A DNA stretch of 64,000 bases from Gavia stellata (Eukaryota; Chordata; Aves; Gaviiformes; Gaviidae): contig NC_082613.1 in the NCBI RefSeq assembly GCF_030936135.1, forward strand, positions 372,001 through 436,000, written 5' to 3'. The stretch's first letter is position 1. Each line of letters starts with the position of its first letter. Positions 11,201-24,020 of the stretch are shown piece by piece. Position numbers and translations under genes: made by a program. The notes under the pieces were generated by a model. That model was not told the DNA's origin. It ran no database searches and was given only the letters and a program-made list of their open reading frames with translations.

Positions 11201-14200
11201 AACAACAGCAGGAAGAACAAGAGGCAAACTTCATGACAAGCGACAAAAGAAAGTCTGATGATGCATCCTCATGATCTTCCTGTCTCAGCCCACAGAGTTC
11301 CTTAATGTTCTTTAAAAAGTGCATCTTTAGCGGTGTTCTCTTGAGGTCACAAACAGCCTTGTAGCTGACCATCTGATCACTCAAAGCACAAATCCTGCTC
11401 GTGTACTTCTTCCCAGCTTCAATACGGCACTGTCAAGGGGTTTTGTTACCGTGACCCATTCTCATGTTGGTAATGGCGTGTATTATGGTAGTGTACAGTT
11501 ATTGGCTGCAGCAAAAAAATCTCCTTCAAATTCAGTTTTAATACTGAAATGATGCAAATAAATGACCCTGTAGCCTGACCACAGATAAATTAATTGCTGG
11601 TGGTTTTCTTGATGGCAAGGGACTGGGGAATGAGCAGTGTTAATGGCAAAGAAGTGTGAATGTCCCTGGGCCCAGGAAGCCTCCTCAAGGCGTGCAGCTG
11701 TGAATGCTCCGGCATCCGTCGGTGGTGGCAGCACGCTGCAGAGGGCTGGATGCGGCACACAGCAGCTGGCTGGCACAGAGAGAGGGGGACGTGTGCTAAA
11801 CTCTGTGGTGGCATCAATGTAGGTCAGCAGATAGCAGAGGCAGAATTTAAACCTTTCCATAAAGTGACAGTTATTTAAATAGCATCTTGCAGTCCTCGCT
11901 CCGAAACAGGCTTATTGATCCCTGAGGTCTTTAAGTGTTTCCGTATCTTTCACCATTCCCGTGCCTCCACTCCCATCCTGCTCCCTTGATGATTCACTAA
12001 ATGTTATGGAGGAAGCATCTGGTGACCTTTGACGACAGCAGTTAGTGGGATGCTGTAACAGAAGGGAGGAGTCTTGAGGCTGGAGGGTTTTTCAGATGTG
12101 CAAGGTATGCTGCCAGACCTCAATGTATGCACTACTTTTCACAGTTGCAGCGAGTGCCTCTATAGCTGCCAGCCTTGAGGAGGCCTTTTCGCAAGCATCA
12201 TCGTTAATTGCCCACACACAGCAAGTGTGTCAGCAGTACACTCATAGCTGTATGCTCCAGCAGTTCGGGACACATTGGCCCGTTGCTGTTTGCAGAGAGC
12301 TATTGATGGTTGCTGTGTGTTTGCACCCCGGGTTTTCAGCCCAGGACCTTAGCAACAAGAGCTCTCATGTTCCAGCTGCAGCCAGCACAGACGTGTGCTC
12401 TCTTTGAATCCCGCTGTCCAACTTCAGGCACCCAGACAAGCGGCCTAGCTCCCTGGGGACCTGCTGGGCTGGATTGTCCCAGGAACTCCCACTGGCAGAG
12501 GAAGCCCCTGCAGTTACCGTGCTCCTAACAAAGGAGGTAACAAGTGCCCAGCGTTGAGTGTGAAGAGCCTGGGCCATGCAGAAGGATTTGCTTCTTGATA
12601 TTGTGGAGGAATGGAGACAGCTCAAAGCAACAGATTGCCAGCCAGAACCAGACCCTTAACTACAAAAGAGGAGGATTATTGAGAGCTCTGATTGCAGAAG
12701 CAGCTGTGAAGATGTTTTAAGAGCTCCATGCCCCCTCAACACAGACCCTTTTGAGGAAATTTTTCTGTAGCAACTTCTCTCTCTTCAGCAGCTGCACAGC
12801 AGCCTCTGGCTCCTTGCAGGGCAGAGCAAGAGCAGGTTGATCTCCTCCTTGCTTGTGCAGGAGAGGACGCCAGTTCTGCTCCGCACACTGCTGTCCAGTG
12901 GCAGGACTGTCTCAGATCCAGGGGCTGAGCTAGCCGGCTGGGCAAGCCCAGGGGCTGCTCTGCTGGCGAGTGTGGAGTAAAGATGATTCTTCCAGGTCAG
13001 TTTTCTCACATCAGAGGCAGCCGCGAGGGTTGGAGCACACAGCACCATGGGCCAAGGGCTCCCAGCTCGTTAACAACACCCCTATTTGTCTGCATGGAGC
13101 GGGGCAGAGGGTGCACAGAATAGGCAGTCGCTGGGCAGAGTGGGCTCCTGTAGGAGGAAAGCAGGTGTGTGCGGAGGCAAAAGCTGCGTGCTCAGAAGGT
13201 GATGGCGGCGGTCGGAACCTGGCCGTGCTTTGCCCTGCGTGCTGACGCCTGCAGCTTCCAGTGTTTCTTTGCCTGAAGGAAGTCTGCTGCGGCCAGCTGC
13301 TTTGCAGGAGCAGAGCATGGCAGCTCCAGTGATGCTGCTTTGCCCAGCGCTTTTGCCAAAGAGCGACTGCTTCCTGGGTGCCCTGGCTCCTGCGGTGCTC
13401 CACGACCTTGCACAGGGCTCCTGGCACCTGTGCGTGGGTCAACCCCTCACCACCCCTCTCTGAAGCTGAGGCACGACCCTCGCCACACAGGATGCAGCCT
13501 GTGGCTGTCTGCGGGCAGAGGGCAGTGGCATTTGCCACTATCACATTCTGAACGAGTCCTGCAAGGTTGGTGCCCCTGTGCTACGACGGCAGCTGGATAC
13601 TGCAGCTCCGCTCCCAGACGCAGCACAGAGACACTGCAGCGGTCACCTCTAACGCCTTTGCTCTGAGCCACGGCGAGCTCCAGAAGGCAAGGTGTCCAAG
13701 CCGCCCCCAGAGAGTTATTTACAAAAGATGGATGTGATCCGCTGGGATCATTAAGGGGAAATGAAAAAAGGGCCGTGATATCTGCACCCCCAGGAGAAAA
13801 ATAGATCTCTGGTAACTGAGTGCAAGCAAGGCCTCGTAAGCCTCTGCCTCCCGCTCGTGTTGGTAATACACTGCTCAGGAAGATGATCACTTTTCCTCCC
13901 ATATCCTCTGAGGAAGCTGCTCTGTCACCAGAAAGCTGACTCCTTTAACCACCTCTGCCACAGCTAATATCACAGCTCCCTGTATCCTTTCATTTACCAA
14001 GCCCTTGAGCTTCCTTTAGGGTTGGTATCAGACTCTCGCTGTTCAGCATAATCTCAGTTTTGCATCTCTGCTCTTTGTGCTTAGTGCAAAGACAGCAGCT
14101 GTGTTTTGTTAGGGGTTTCTTGCTGTGCTGCGGTGCTCCAGTTTGTGCTCTCTCCTTGCTGTGGCTCTGCTGCTCCCAGCCCAGCCCGGGAGTGTTTCCA

Positions 14201-15359
14201 GCATCCCAAAGGTGACCTAGGCTTGTGCTCTGCCGCAGCAGGTATTCCTCCCCACTCACTGCAGGGACGGGAGCTGAGTTTCCAGGCAGCTGTCACAGCT
14301 ATGTGTTGCCACAGCCAGAGAAGTTAGAGAGAAACAAAATAATTGAATTTTACTTGGCCTTGGAATCTTGTTCCTGGGCAGTCAGTCAGTGGGGCTGAAA
14401 TCTCCCCCTCGTCTTGCTGAGCAAACCGGGGCAGTGTGACGGAGAATGGGCATTCCTGCTGCCTGCCATGACTGCTGCCCGCACAGGACACCGTGCCGTG
14501 CGGGACAGCCAGGCTGGCTATCAGCTACTCACACATCCTAGCCTGGGCTTTCTCTGGGCCTCGTGATCCTTTTCTGGATCAGCGAGGATTTAATGACTGT
14601 CCTTCAAATTCCTAAGGAGAGACCTTGGGCTTTGCAAAGCTGGATCCAACACAGGTGGGTAGAGTCTGAAACAATCGGGATATGCAGCCATTGTACCCAC
14701 ACAGCAAAGCAAAATCAGGGGGACGCTGCACAGTAATGGCACAGCCCCGGCTTTACAAAGGGCTCAGTCCAGCCTGCCCTCGCCGTTGCCCTTGCCATTG
14801 CTGGAACCCAGGTGCGGAGGGTCAGCACCGGGCATTTAATGTCATGATATTGGGCAGCAAGGAAGGGTAAAAATGGGAGTGGGAGCTCAGTGCCTCAGCA
14901 TTTGCCTCTCCTGGGTTGTGCAGTGTGGCACACTGCCCGTCTGCCTCTTCTGCTAGTGCATTTGCCAGTCATTTGTGGTTAGGATGCCAAGCAGTTGTTC
15001 TTAGACATCCCTCATCTACTGCCGTGTGTTTGTGGCTTGGGGACTGGTAACTGCCCTGTCCAGCTACACTACAGTTTTATGGACATATATTTTTCATCTG
15101 GCCCCATCGCTGCCACGGAGGAGCTGCTCAGGTGAGCACGAATTGGTCCAGCTGTTCGCTGGGGGGAGCAGACACCAGCCATTTCTAATCAGAATGCGTC
15201 CCCTTAGCTAGTGTTTTAACCACGGTAATTGGAGAAGTTTTAATCCCTCTTCCGCTGAGGGAAGCACGCATCGCTAACAAACGATCCACCCCGACTTATC
15301 CCCAGCCGAGTCAGCCTACAGCAGCTTCCTCCGCGGTCAGAAGTCACTCACCTTTAGCC
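8256..15359. other. Intergenic region, no gene seen
   Basis: This is the start of the CDH22-CD40 desert. It is mixed GC-rich unique sequence with short AT-rich patches (about 8260-8460 and 9585-9740). A short direct repeat (CTCTGGCCATGCCGC twice) lies near 10090-10122. No open frame here resembles a known domain, and I see no RNA gene or full-length repeat. Confidence 0.6.
10090..10122. repeat. 15-bp direct repeat, two copies
   Basis: CTCTGGCCATGCCGC occurs twice in tandem with partial flanks. It is a local duplication with no evident function. Confidence 0.6.
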
Positions 15360-15800
15360 AGGAACCAGGCAGCTGTTGAAATCCCTTCACATTGCACGCA
15401 AATTAGGCATTGAAAATACTCATTACAGCCAACATGACACGCCTTCATTATTCCAGAATAATTGTCTGAAAGGCTCAGCTCACAGCACAAGCTTCACTTG
15501 GTGCAGAAATGTGATAAAAAGAAAACAGGAAGTGCAATCAATGCTTGTAATCCTTTTAAATAAAAAGGTACTTGCTAGTAGCTGCCAACATCTTTAAAAA
15601 GCTGTGATTTCCCTGGAGAGAGCCGTTATCAGCTATGACTGCATGTCATTCTGGCTGTCTGTCAATCCATCAGACTTCAGTGCCACTGACATTAAGAAGC
15701 CAGGCGTTAAGATTATCACATTTAGCCATAATGTAGCACAGATTGTGTTGACATTTGGAAAGTATTCCACCACAGGAGCCATTTGACTTCTATACTTTCT
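15360..15800. promoter_or_regulatory. AT-rich island, candidate conserved enhancer
   Basis: An abrupt AT-rich block lies inside GC-rich desert. It contains a TGTCAATC PBX-like site at 15660-15667 and several A/T homeodomain-like cores, and it has no repeat signature. A 60-codon open frame overlaps it but has no domain. Low base turnover cannot be judged without an alignment, so the enhancer call is inference. Confidence 0.25.
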
Positions 15801-16439
15801 TCCTAAAGAAAAGAATGCTTTGAAATATTTCAGGGAGGGAGCCTGCTTTGCCTGCAGGGTGTTGGGTGGCCGTGCCTCCCTGCCGTTGCCGTGAGCAGGA
15901 GGAGGGTGAGGGTGCGCCGGTGCGATGACCAGGAGCAGGAGGGACCCCGGCGCACGCCGTCGGCGCAGGGGGCAGGTCCTGTCTCCAAGGCAGCTGTCAG
16001 GCAGATGAAAGCTGCACTCTGCTGCTTGCAGTTTTCTCCAGAGCCCTTCCATGCAGCCCGGCGAGGCCTGTCAGCCCGCGTGCATCAAGTCTAGGCATGG
16101 CTTGCTTTGGAGGTTCAGCTCCCAGAGCCACTGCCCAGGCCTGGCCTGCGGCAGGGGCTGCTTCCCAGAAACGCGGCTCTCCAATTCCTTCTGCTGCCCT
16201 GGCGGGAGGCACACTTGCACGTCCGTTAGCTGAGGAGGCATCCCCTGCACACGCCATGGGCAGCTGTGGTGCAGCACCTGCTTTGCCGGCAGGGACCAGG
16301 AGAGCAGCACCCTGTGCACACTCCACAGGGACACGGGCTCCTTCCCTCCTCCTGGCACACCTCCTCCCGGGAAGGCCTCAGCTCTCCCCACGGAGGGGGG
16401 GATATTCCAGGCCATGCGCTGGGGGAAGGCTAGGCCATA

Positions 16440-16690
16440 GAAACAATGGTAAACGACCTGAAATGAACTGATTAATCTCTTTAAATAACTGAAACCATTT
16501 TCCAGAAAAAGTTAATCTGCTCTAAATGGCTCTGGTGTTTTTCCTGGGCTCCAATCAATATGTGGTCACTTGCTTTTCATGTGTGATTCACAGTAATTGC
16601 AAAAGAGCATTTTTCTGAAGAAAATGACATTCTGCAAACAGAAATGCAAAGAGACACTAAGGACCAATTAGCTTTAAATCCCAGAACAAG
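16440..16690. promoter_or_regulatory. AT-rich island, candidate enhancer
   Basis: It holds ACAATGG (SOX-like) near 16443, TGATTAATC near 16469 and CCAATTAGC near 16665, with sharp GC-rich flanks. There is no open frame or repeat signature. The function is inferred from composition and motif clustering only. Confidence 0.22.
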
Positions 16691-17399
16691 GCATGCTGCT
16701 GGATGCGCTGGCAAGCTGGAGATGCGGCAAGCATCACAGCTCGGTGTCCGGGGTTCCCCTCCAGCAAGCCACCAGAGGTGCTGGAGCTTGTTATGTCCAG
16801 CCAGCTTGCTCAGGAGCCTCTGCTGCTTCCAGGTCTGGCTGCCGGGACCATGGCCTGTGGACCACCAGCTGCAGAGGGAGGGCGGCTGCAGGATTAGAAG
16901 GTTAGGCAGAGACACATCCCTTTCCTGCCACCACAGCAACAGGCATTACTGGGACCTGGAGACAGCCATGCCCCCCTGCCAGGCTGTCCTGTCCAGGGCT
17001 GCACAGACCCAGCAACACCCTCCCATCACCCCGGGGCTGCTGTGGTCCGGGATGGGCCCCTGTGTGCAGAGCTGATGTAGCCCAGCTGGAGGTCAGATCC
17101 CCAGCTCTGTCCTATCCCCTTCGTCTCCTGCTTAGGTTTGCAGTTGCCAGGTTTGCCCCACCCTTGCCCAGCCCGCTAGCACGTGCCCACACAACTGGCT
17201 CTCGGTCTGCCCCACCCCAGGGCTGAGGAGGGCTGGCGTGGGGCGGACAGGGAGGCAGACGGGCAGGTGATGTCCCCAGCAGGGCAGAGCTTCCCCAAGG
17301 CTGCCCATCATGGGGTGCTGAGGTCCTGCCCAGCCTCGAGCCATGGCTGCCTGACAGGAGGACAGGCACCCCCTTCCAAGGAGTCCTCTGTCATCTGCT

Positions 17400-17760
17400 G
17401 TAAAACCAGAGCATAATTTTCCAGGATGTCATTTTAATTCTAGTGGGAAAGCTTATTACTTGTGATTACCCATAAAAAAGCCTGGAGACTTATGACTGTG
17501 TGTCTGTGGGTTTGCCCATCAATCCATCACGGGGGCTGCGGGTGGGCTCTCCGCAGGGCAGGGGGAGCGCGATATAGGGACTGAGGTGAGCATGCCACTG
17601 TGATTGACATGCTGCTTTTACCATCCGTAAAGCCTCTGACATATTCCTTTTGGCTTGGTGCACATTCGCACTGCTGAGCTCCGGCACAAATGTCATTAAA
17701 ACATGTTCTACCCATGGTACCTATAAATAATTGAGGCAGCAGGTCTGCACTGAGCTCTGT
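17400..17760. promoter_or_regulatory. AT-rich island with PBX/MEIS-like site, candidate enhancer
   Basis: TGATTGACAT at 17601-17610 differs by one base from the PBX-MEIS consensus TGATTGACAG. Several ATTA cores and a CATAAAAAAG stretch surround it. Comparative data would be needed to show constraint. Confidence 0.25.
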
Positions 17761-20700
17761 GCTGCAGCTTTCTGCTCCTCCAGTAAGAGCCCAGGAAGAT
17801 GACCTTTCCTTTTCCCATTTACCATCTTTGAAATGAACGGGTGCCTGGCGCTTCGTCCCCACACTCATTTCTCCACTGTATCCCCCAGGCCATGCAAGGA
17901 TGCTCCCAGGGCTTGGGGGCCTGGTGTGCTCCCTGCAGTGAGGTGAGCGCAGACCGGTCAGGCTCCAGACCTTTCCCTTAAGGACAGACAAAGGGAGGGT
18001 GGTGCAGAAAGCCGTAAGTGGTGCCTGGCTCCTGCCCTGGGCACTGCCACGTGTGGATGGGTGAGGAGCGCCCGGCACCCAGGCAAGAGGGGTCCGGTGG
18101 TCTCAGTGACCCAGGCCTCCTGGGGTCAGCAGCCCCAGCCCCTGCGCCATCACAGGCTGCGGTTCCCGCCTGCTGATGCCCACTGCTCCCCCACCTGCGC
18201 AAGGTGCCCAGAGCTGCCCAGGGCAGCACCCATGGGTCCCAAGGTACCGACGTGTGACCTGCACAGGTGTTGGTGCATACTAAATACCATCTGGAATAGC
18301 TTACTGCACTCAGATGCTTTTCCAATGCTGTCACTAAATATGTGGGACATTCACAAACCTGGCAGAGAAATCCATGGCTGAGAACGTTTGTCGCTGCTGT
18401 GGCCTTGGTAGTGCCCCTGACGCAAAGCAATCAGTCCGTGAGCACAACTTTCCTTGCCTGGCCAAGGCTGGTGGGAGCATCCCATCTCTGTGCGAGACCC
18501 ACCAGGCTGCTGGCACTGTGGGATGGTGCAGTACCTGCCACCCATCCTGGTCACGGGACGGTCCGCTGTGGCCCTTCTGCATGTCCTGGCACAAAGGGCA
18601 AGTGCCATCATTGATCCGGGTTCCTGCAGGCCAGCAGGCATGGACCGTGGGCTGGCAGATGAGCTTGCAGGCAAGGCAGCAGCGTGGGACACCAGCAGCC
18701 TGCTCAGCCCCTGCAAGTAGGGCCCTGTCTCTGGTGAGAGAGGCGAGCTCACACCTTCAGCATCAGCCCCCCCTGCGCCTCCCGCCATGCAGGTGCTGGC
18801 TCCCTCTGTGCCCACGAGCAAGTTGCTTCTTTTTTCCCTTCTCATGACAGCCACCAACTCCCCCGTGTCAGTGAGAGTCATTAGCAAGCCTCACGCTGGG
18901 AACATGCAGTATAAATACTGAGTGCTAATATTACCGCTTTGTGGTGCTGGTACCAGTAATCCTGGCGTGACACCATCTCTGCCCAGCAGCCTGCGTCCTG
19001 CCGCCCCTCAGCTCCGCCAGCCTGCAGCCAGGCTTCTTCCAGCTGTCTCACGACTCCCTGGGATTCAGGTGAGTGCACGTGCAAGAGAGCCGTGTCACCA
19101 CAGGCACGGCCACGCAGAAGCGTGCACAGGCACAGCCTCATTGCCCAGCACAAAGGCACGCACGGAGCCATAGCAAGGTGTTCTGGTGACGGAGGAACAC
19201 CCTTCTTGCCCAGTGGCAGACCTGTACCACCATGTCCTAGCCCAGGCTGGCAGCGCCGGTAAGCAGGGCTGAGCTTGGCTGTCCTGCCCCCCCGCCCCCC
19301 CACATGCCTGCACAGTGGTGGGCACGTGCAGGGGCAGGTGCTGTTGGCTGCATGTGGAGGCGTGCAGCCATGCAGAAGCATGTGTGTGCTGAGGCACAGA
19401 CGCTACGCTGTGCAGCGTGCATATGCCCTGACAGATCATGAAGGTATATTAAATAGCAGCTGCCGGGCTCTTCCTGAGCACAGCGGTAGCACAGTTGGGA
19501 CCATTGTGATGTCTTCTTAATTTAAACTCGTGTTGTCTTTCAGCCACGTGCTAATGAGGGCTAATGGGGAGATCAGCTTGCTGTTTGCCAGCGTTGCTGT
19601 GTGCTTTGCTATGTCCCTGTCACTCCTGCAACCTGGCTGTCCTCGCTAGCTGGTGCCTTTCCCTGCCTTGCTGCTCCAGTGGGAAGGGGGACTCGGGGTC
19701 TCTCCCCAGGGAGCAAGCTCCAGCTGGGTGTGTCAAAAACCGCTCCGCTGAGCCGCCTTCTCTGACTACGGAGCAGCAGGACTCATTCGGAGAATTAAGC
19801 TTCCTTGTGCTGTTTGTGGGCAGCCTCTGCGGTCTCTAGGGCTCCGTTGCATCGCAGCATCAACAGCCCCAAAAGCCCTGATCAGACCCTGTGGCTGGGA
19901 CGCCCGCGGTGCTGGCATGGCCCCGCCTGCCTCTGGAGCCCCAGGACAGCCGCACCCTTGGGACCCTCCTCACAGAGAAGGGACAGCTGAATGCTCGTGC
20001 GGCCCATGTCAGCCCCTTGTACTGCCCCACTGTGCCCCGGGGTCTGCACAGGGCACAGCGGTCTCTGGTAATATCTCTGGTGATAGCCCCGGCTGGTTTG
20101 GCCATGGCTCAGTAACTTTGTCACCTGTGTGCCCGTCCCAGCTTAGGTGGCTGTGGTGCTGGTGCTCAGGGATGGAGCAGCTCTGCATGGGAAATCTCTG
20201 CTTCACACGGCTGCTGTAGGCTTCACAGGAAGGATGGAGCTCTGGGAGCAGCCCCAGGGGCTCATAGTCCCTCTCCCTGCCTGTCCCATGCTCCAGGGCT
20301 GCCTGCTCTCCCCTCTCCACAGCCGCAGGTGCTGGGTACACAGCAAGACCTTGTGCCAGGGGCTGCAGCAGGGACCTGGCAGTGCTGTTGGGCACGGCTG
20401 GTGGAAGGGCAGCCCGATGGGTGCCAGCACTGGCCAGCTGGAGCGGGAGCAGGGCGCTGGAAGCTCAGTGGTGGCAGCATCCCTGGAGCTTCTCCCAGCC
20501 TAGTCTCCCCAGGCTGTGGATAAATCCACATATTTGTCAGGACTAATGAAGCATACAACAAATGTATAGGCGAGGCAAAGCAAGCAGCAGAAAGACAGAG
20601 ACAACGGATGACAGCAGGCGAGGAGGAAGATAAGGCAGTGTATTGTGCAGACCTAGGCAGCAGCACAAAGCCACAGGTGCACTTGCTGGCCAGGGCTGCA

Positions 20701-20859
20701 CACGAGCAGTGCATGCTCCCTGGGTACGTGTTCCCAAATACCTGCACGGACATGTAGAAATGCTCCCGTTTGCTCACCATCATGTCTCTGTGCGCACAGG
20801 CACAAAGAAAAAGAGAGTCTTACCAGAGATCAGCCATCGATGTTTAAAAAAAGCCATCG

Positions 20860-21240
20860 AATACTAACACAGCCACTTACGCCGTATTTGCATACTTGCT
20901 TAATAAAAAATTATGTCTGTTCAAAGCCCAATCATTAATTACCCAGCATATTTTCTTTTAACTCCCTCCCTTTTTTATTACAGACTAAGCTGTTTTCCTG
21001 CTTATTCAGCAAAAACTCCTCGCTATTCCACCAGGATGAGACGTGCAATAAATATGTACTTATTAAGTGTGCATTACAACTATGCAAGCTGGGAGAAGTA
21101 ATAACAGGCCCAACATAAAGCTGAAGTATTTATGCATGTACCTAGGGCCACTTTAGCTATTTATTTTCACAAAGAAATTAAATTAGATGGTTTGATAGCT
21201 GGCAGTGTGATTATGGTGGGAATTTACCTAGGGCTCAGCC
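20860..21240. promoter_or_regulatory. AT-rich island with octamer and TAATTA sites, candidate enhancer
   Basis: ATTTGCAT at 20886-20893 is an exact POU octamer in reverse orientation, and TAATTA lies at 20936-20941. ATAAATATG and TTATGCATG stretches follow. The block ends just before the 26/27-bp minisatellite and its CpG island. Confidence 0.27.
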
Positions 21241-21328
21241 TGGCGGGTGGAGCTGTGTGGGAAGGCACAAGCCCACGCCGAGGACAGCACGCTCCTCGCA
21301 GCAGCGTGCGATGCCCCTCCGCGCCCGG

Positions 21329-21672
21329 CTGACACCCACTGCCTCCCGTGCCAGGCTGACATCCCTGCCTCCCGCGCCAGGCTGACATCCCTGCCTCCCG
21401 CGCCAGGCTGACATCCACTGCCTCCCGCGCCAGGCTGACATCCCTGCCTCCCGCGCCAGGCTGACATCCACTGCCTCCCGCGCCAGGCTGACATCCCTGC
21501 CTCCCGCGCCAGGCTGACATCCCTGCCTTCCGCGCCAGGCTGACACCCACTGCCTCCCGCGCCAGGCTGACATCCACTGCCTCCCGCGCCAGGCTGACAT
21601 CCACTGCCTCCCGCGCCAGGCTGACATCCCTGCCTCCCGCGCCAGGCTGACATCCCTGCCTCCCGCGCCAGG
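21329..21672. repeat. Minisatellite, 13 tandem copies of a 26/27-bp unit
   Basis: Thirteen consecutive units begin CTGACATCC and end CGCGCCAGG. Seven are 26 bp and six are 27 bp, the difference being one extra A within the CCCTGCC/CCACTGCC part. This sums to exactly 344 bp. Units differ by only one or two bases (first unit GTGCC, eighth unit CCTTCC, two units CTGACACCC), so the array is young or kept similar by unequal exchange. It abuts a CpG island. All three minus-strand frames are open across it (repeating W-R-G-R-Q and SLAREA-type patterns), but this follows from the repeat and is not evidence of a gene. Confidence 0.95.
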
Positions 21673-22330
21673 CGCCCGCGGGGCCACCGCGCAGCCGGGA
21701 TGCGGCCCCACGCACGCTCACCGCGGGGACCGCGCGGCGACGCTTCGTGGGAACGCGGCCCGTGGCGAAGAACTCCGGGGCAGTGGAAAAGGAGGAAGCT
21801 TTCTCAGAAGCACTGCCTTTTAAAACCGCCTCCGCTTGAAGGAATCGCCGCGTCCGCGCGAGTGTCCAACTCCCATTCTTTACAAACGCTTTTGGAGAAA
21901 AGACACGACATCCGCCCGGGGAGGCGGCGGCGCTGCGCAGGGAAGGGCAGCCCGGGCGCAGCCGGAGCCGCAGCCGCCCCCCCGCCCGCCCGCTGCGGCA
22001 GCGCCGCCGGGCGCCCTCCAGCCATCACGGCCCTGCGGGAGGCCCGGCAATTAGGAGCCGCCTGATTAGTGCTGATTGCGCTCCCCGCCGCCCCGCAGCG
22101 GCCGGAGCCCCCCCCCCGCCCCCGGAGCCTTCGGGCCCGGCGCTGCCGGCGCTGCCCCGCCGCGGCCCCGCACGGGCCTCGGGGCGACCCCGGGACGCAG
22201 CGGGGGGCACCGAGCCCGGGGGACACCGAGCCCGGGGGGCACCGAGCCCGGGGGACGCCGAGCCCGGGGGACGCCGAGCCCGGGGGCCGCCTGCAGCCCC
22301 GCCCCGGTCCCCAGGGACTGGCTTCCCCTC
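21673..22330. promoter_or_regulatory. Orphan CpG island in the CDH22-CD40 desert
   Basis: About 650 bp is strongly CpG-rich, with many CCGCC, GCGGC and GGGGCG elements, far from either neighbouring gene's promoter. No recognisable exon or start codon context accompanies it. It could be the promoter of an unannotated non-coding transcript, an alternative or antisense promoter, or a CpG-rich regulatory element. The extent was judged by eye. Confidence 0.5.
22209..22288. repeat. 16-bp tandem repeat, five copies
   Basis: Five copies of a 16-bp unit, (A/G)CCGAGCCCGGGGG(A/G/C)C, lie within the orphan CpG island. Each has a run of five or six G, so both strands are potential quadruplex formers. Confidence 0.85.
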
Positions 22331-23988
22331 GCACTTGTCCCCGTCGTGCCTGATGTCCCCCTGTGCGGGTCCTGCAGGTTCCCGATGTCTCTGAGTTATT
22401 CAAGACAGGACTTTGAAACAGCACGGAGCATGTACAAGTTGCGGCATCAGCACGGGGGAGTGACAGGGAGGTGCTGGGAACCAGCCCAGCCCCTCCAGTG
22501 ACAGTGTCCTTTAATTACAACTGATAACGTGGCATCTCCCTCCCTTCGTGCTCACTAGCTCATCACCTTGCAGTGGGACAGTGGGCACCCCGGGCCCCGT
22601 CGTGCCAGTCCCCTGGACTCAGGCGCAGTCTGCTCTGCTCCTCCCTCCGCACTAATTTTATCTAATCAAAATGAAACATTGGCAAGATGCCTTCCAAGGA
22701 GGCAGAGGCATCTCTTGGAGAAGTGCCCTGCACCTGCCCATCTGTGCATCCTGTGGCGTGGCAGTTCCTGGCCACCCTGTGCCCTCCAGCAACAGCTTCC
22801 AGTGGGGGCTCCTAGAGGGACCAGCAGCTTCCAGGCATGGGAGGTGGTGTTTGCTGGCAGAGGGAGCGAAAGCAAAACTGCCTCTGCCCAGGAGCACGGC
22901 TGGGTGGGAACAAGTGGGCTGAGCGATGGGGTCGACCGCAGGATGTGCCAGCTTGCCAAGAGGAGCGTAAGAACCGCTGCTCTCTGGTGAAACAGGAGGG
23001 AGCACAGCTCAGCAATTACAGCACAATTAGCTCAAACAGCAGGTTGATTGTAAATTGCATCTCTGTGCCAGCTACAAGTACAGAGCAAATGGCAGGCGGG
23101 AGCTCTCCCGCAGCCCCACTGTCTCTGCTCAGGGCCTGAGCCAAGCTGGAGGTGTAGGGCCGCGGCCCCCAGCATCCCCCGTGGGCTCTCCTGGCACCTA
23201 GTCCCACTCCCCCGCCCTGTTGGGCCACTGTGGACACGGGAGAGGTGGTGAGGAGCCCTGTGGGCTTGCTGTGGCACAGCTCCTCTGCGGGAGGGCTGCC
23301 AGGAGCAGCTCCGCAGGCATCCAGCACAGCCGCCGTGGTGACCGTTGTCGGCCCTTCTTGGAGCCCAGGGGGATGGGAGCCATGCTGCCTGCCCGGGAGC
23401 ATCCTGGGCCCTGGGCAGAGCGCCTGGGCAGCCCCCACTCCCTGCCAGGGCTCTGGGGCTTGGCCCACAGCGCCAGGACTGCTGCTGGCTCGGGGCTTGG
23501 GATGGGCAGTGTCACCAACTGCCTCTGTCACAGAGCCCCAAACCAGTTTTCCATGGTGTGGCAGCCTTGCTGGGAAGCTGGTAGTTGTAACACTCTCCTG
23601 CACCCAGTGTGGGGAGCAGCTGGGGGGGAGAGCACCTTGCAGCACCCGCCTGCCCAGTCCCTGTGGTGGCTGGGAGGGACTGGGCTGAGCATGTACTCGC
23701 CTTGCAGGAGCTGCCGCAGCTGAGCAGAGGAGAGTGAGTGTTTTGCTGCCAAGAGTGGCAATTAACACTTGGTCTTTTCCTGGGAATGACCCTGCCTCAA
23801 AGCAGCCTGTTCCCTGGAGCTGTGGGTCTGCAGGGAGGGGGCCCCAGGGTGGGTTGTCCTTCATGGACAAGCAGGCGAACACCTGAGTCCTTGTGCAGGG
23901 CCTGTGGCAGCCGGGCTGCACTGTCCCACAGTGGGGATGTGGCAGGGCTGCTGTGCAGCCCTGGGGAGGGGAAGGCTGCTGGGCACCC

Positions 23989-24020
23989 CATGCTGGACCC
24001 CCATGCTGGACCCCCATGCT
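23989..24020. repeat. 14-bp tandem repeat, about 2.3 copies
   Basis: CCATGCTGGACCCC repeats head to tail. It is a simple local duplication. Confidence 0.65.

Larger units (their letters stand above)
15801..20859. other. Intergenic region between AT-rich islands
   Basis: Mostly GC-rich unique sequence with two AT-rich islands listed separately (16440-16690 and 17400-17760). No coding gene, tRNA-like structure or recognisable transposon was seen. Confidence 0.55.

Noticed and set aside
15604..15786. 60-codon frame in an AT-rich island
   Set aside because: No domain. The surrounding composition suggests a conserved non-coding element rather than a small protein.
21224..21721. 165-codon tandem-repeat protein (GCQPGAGG-like units) on the minus strand
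   Set aside because: All three minus-strand frames are open through the minisatellite, so openness is a property of the repeat and not of a gene.
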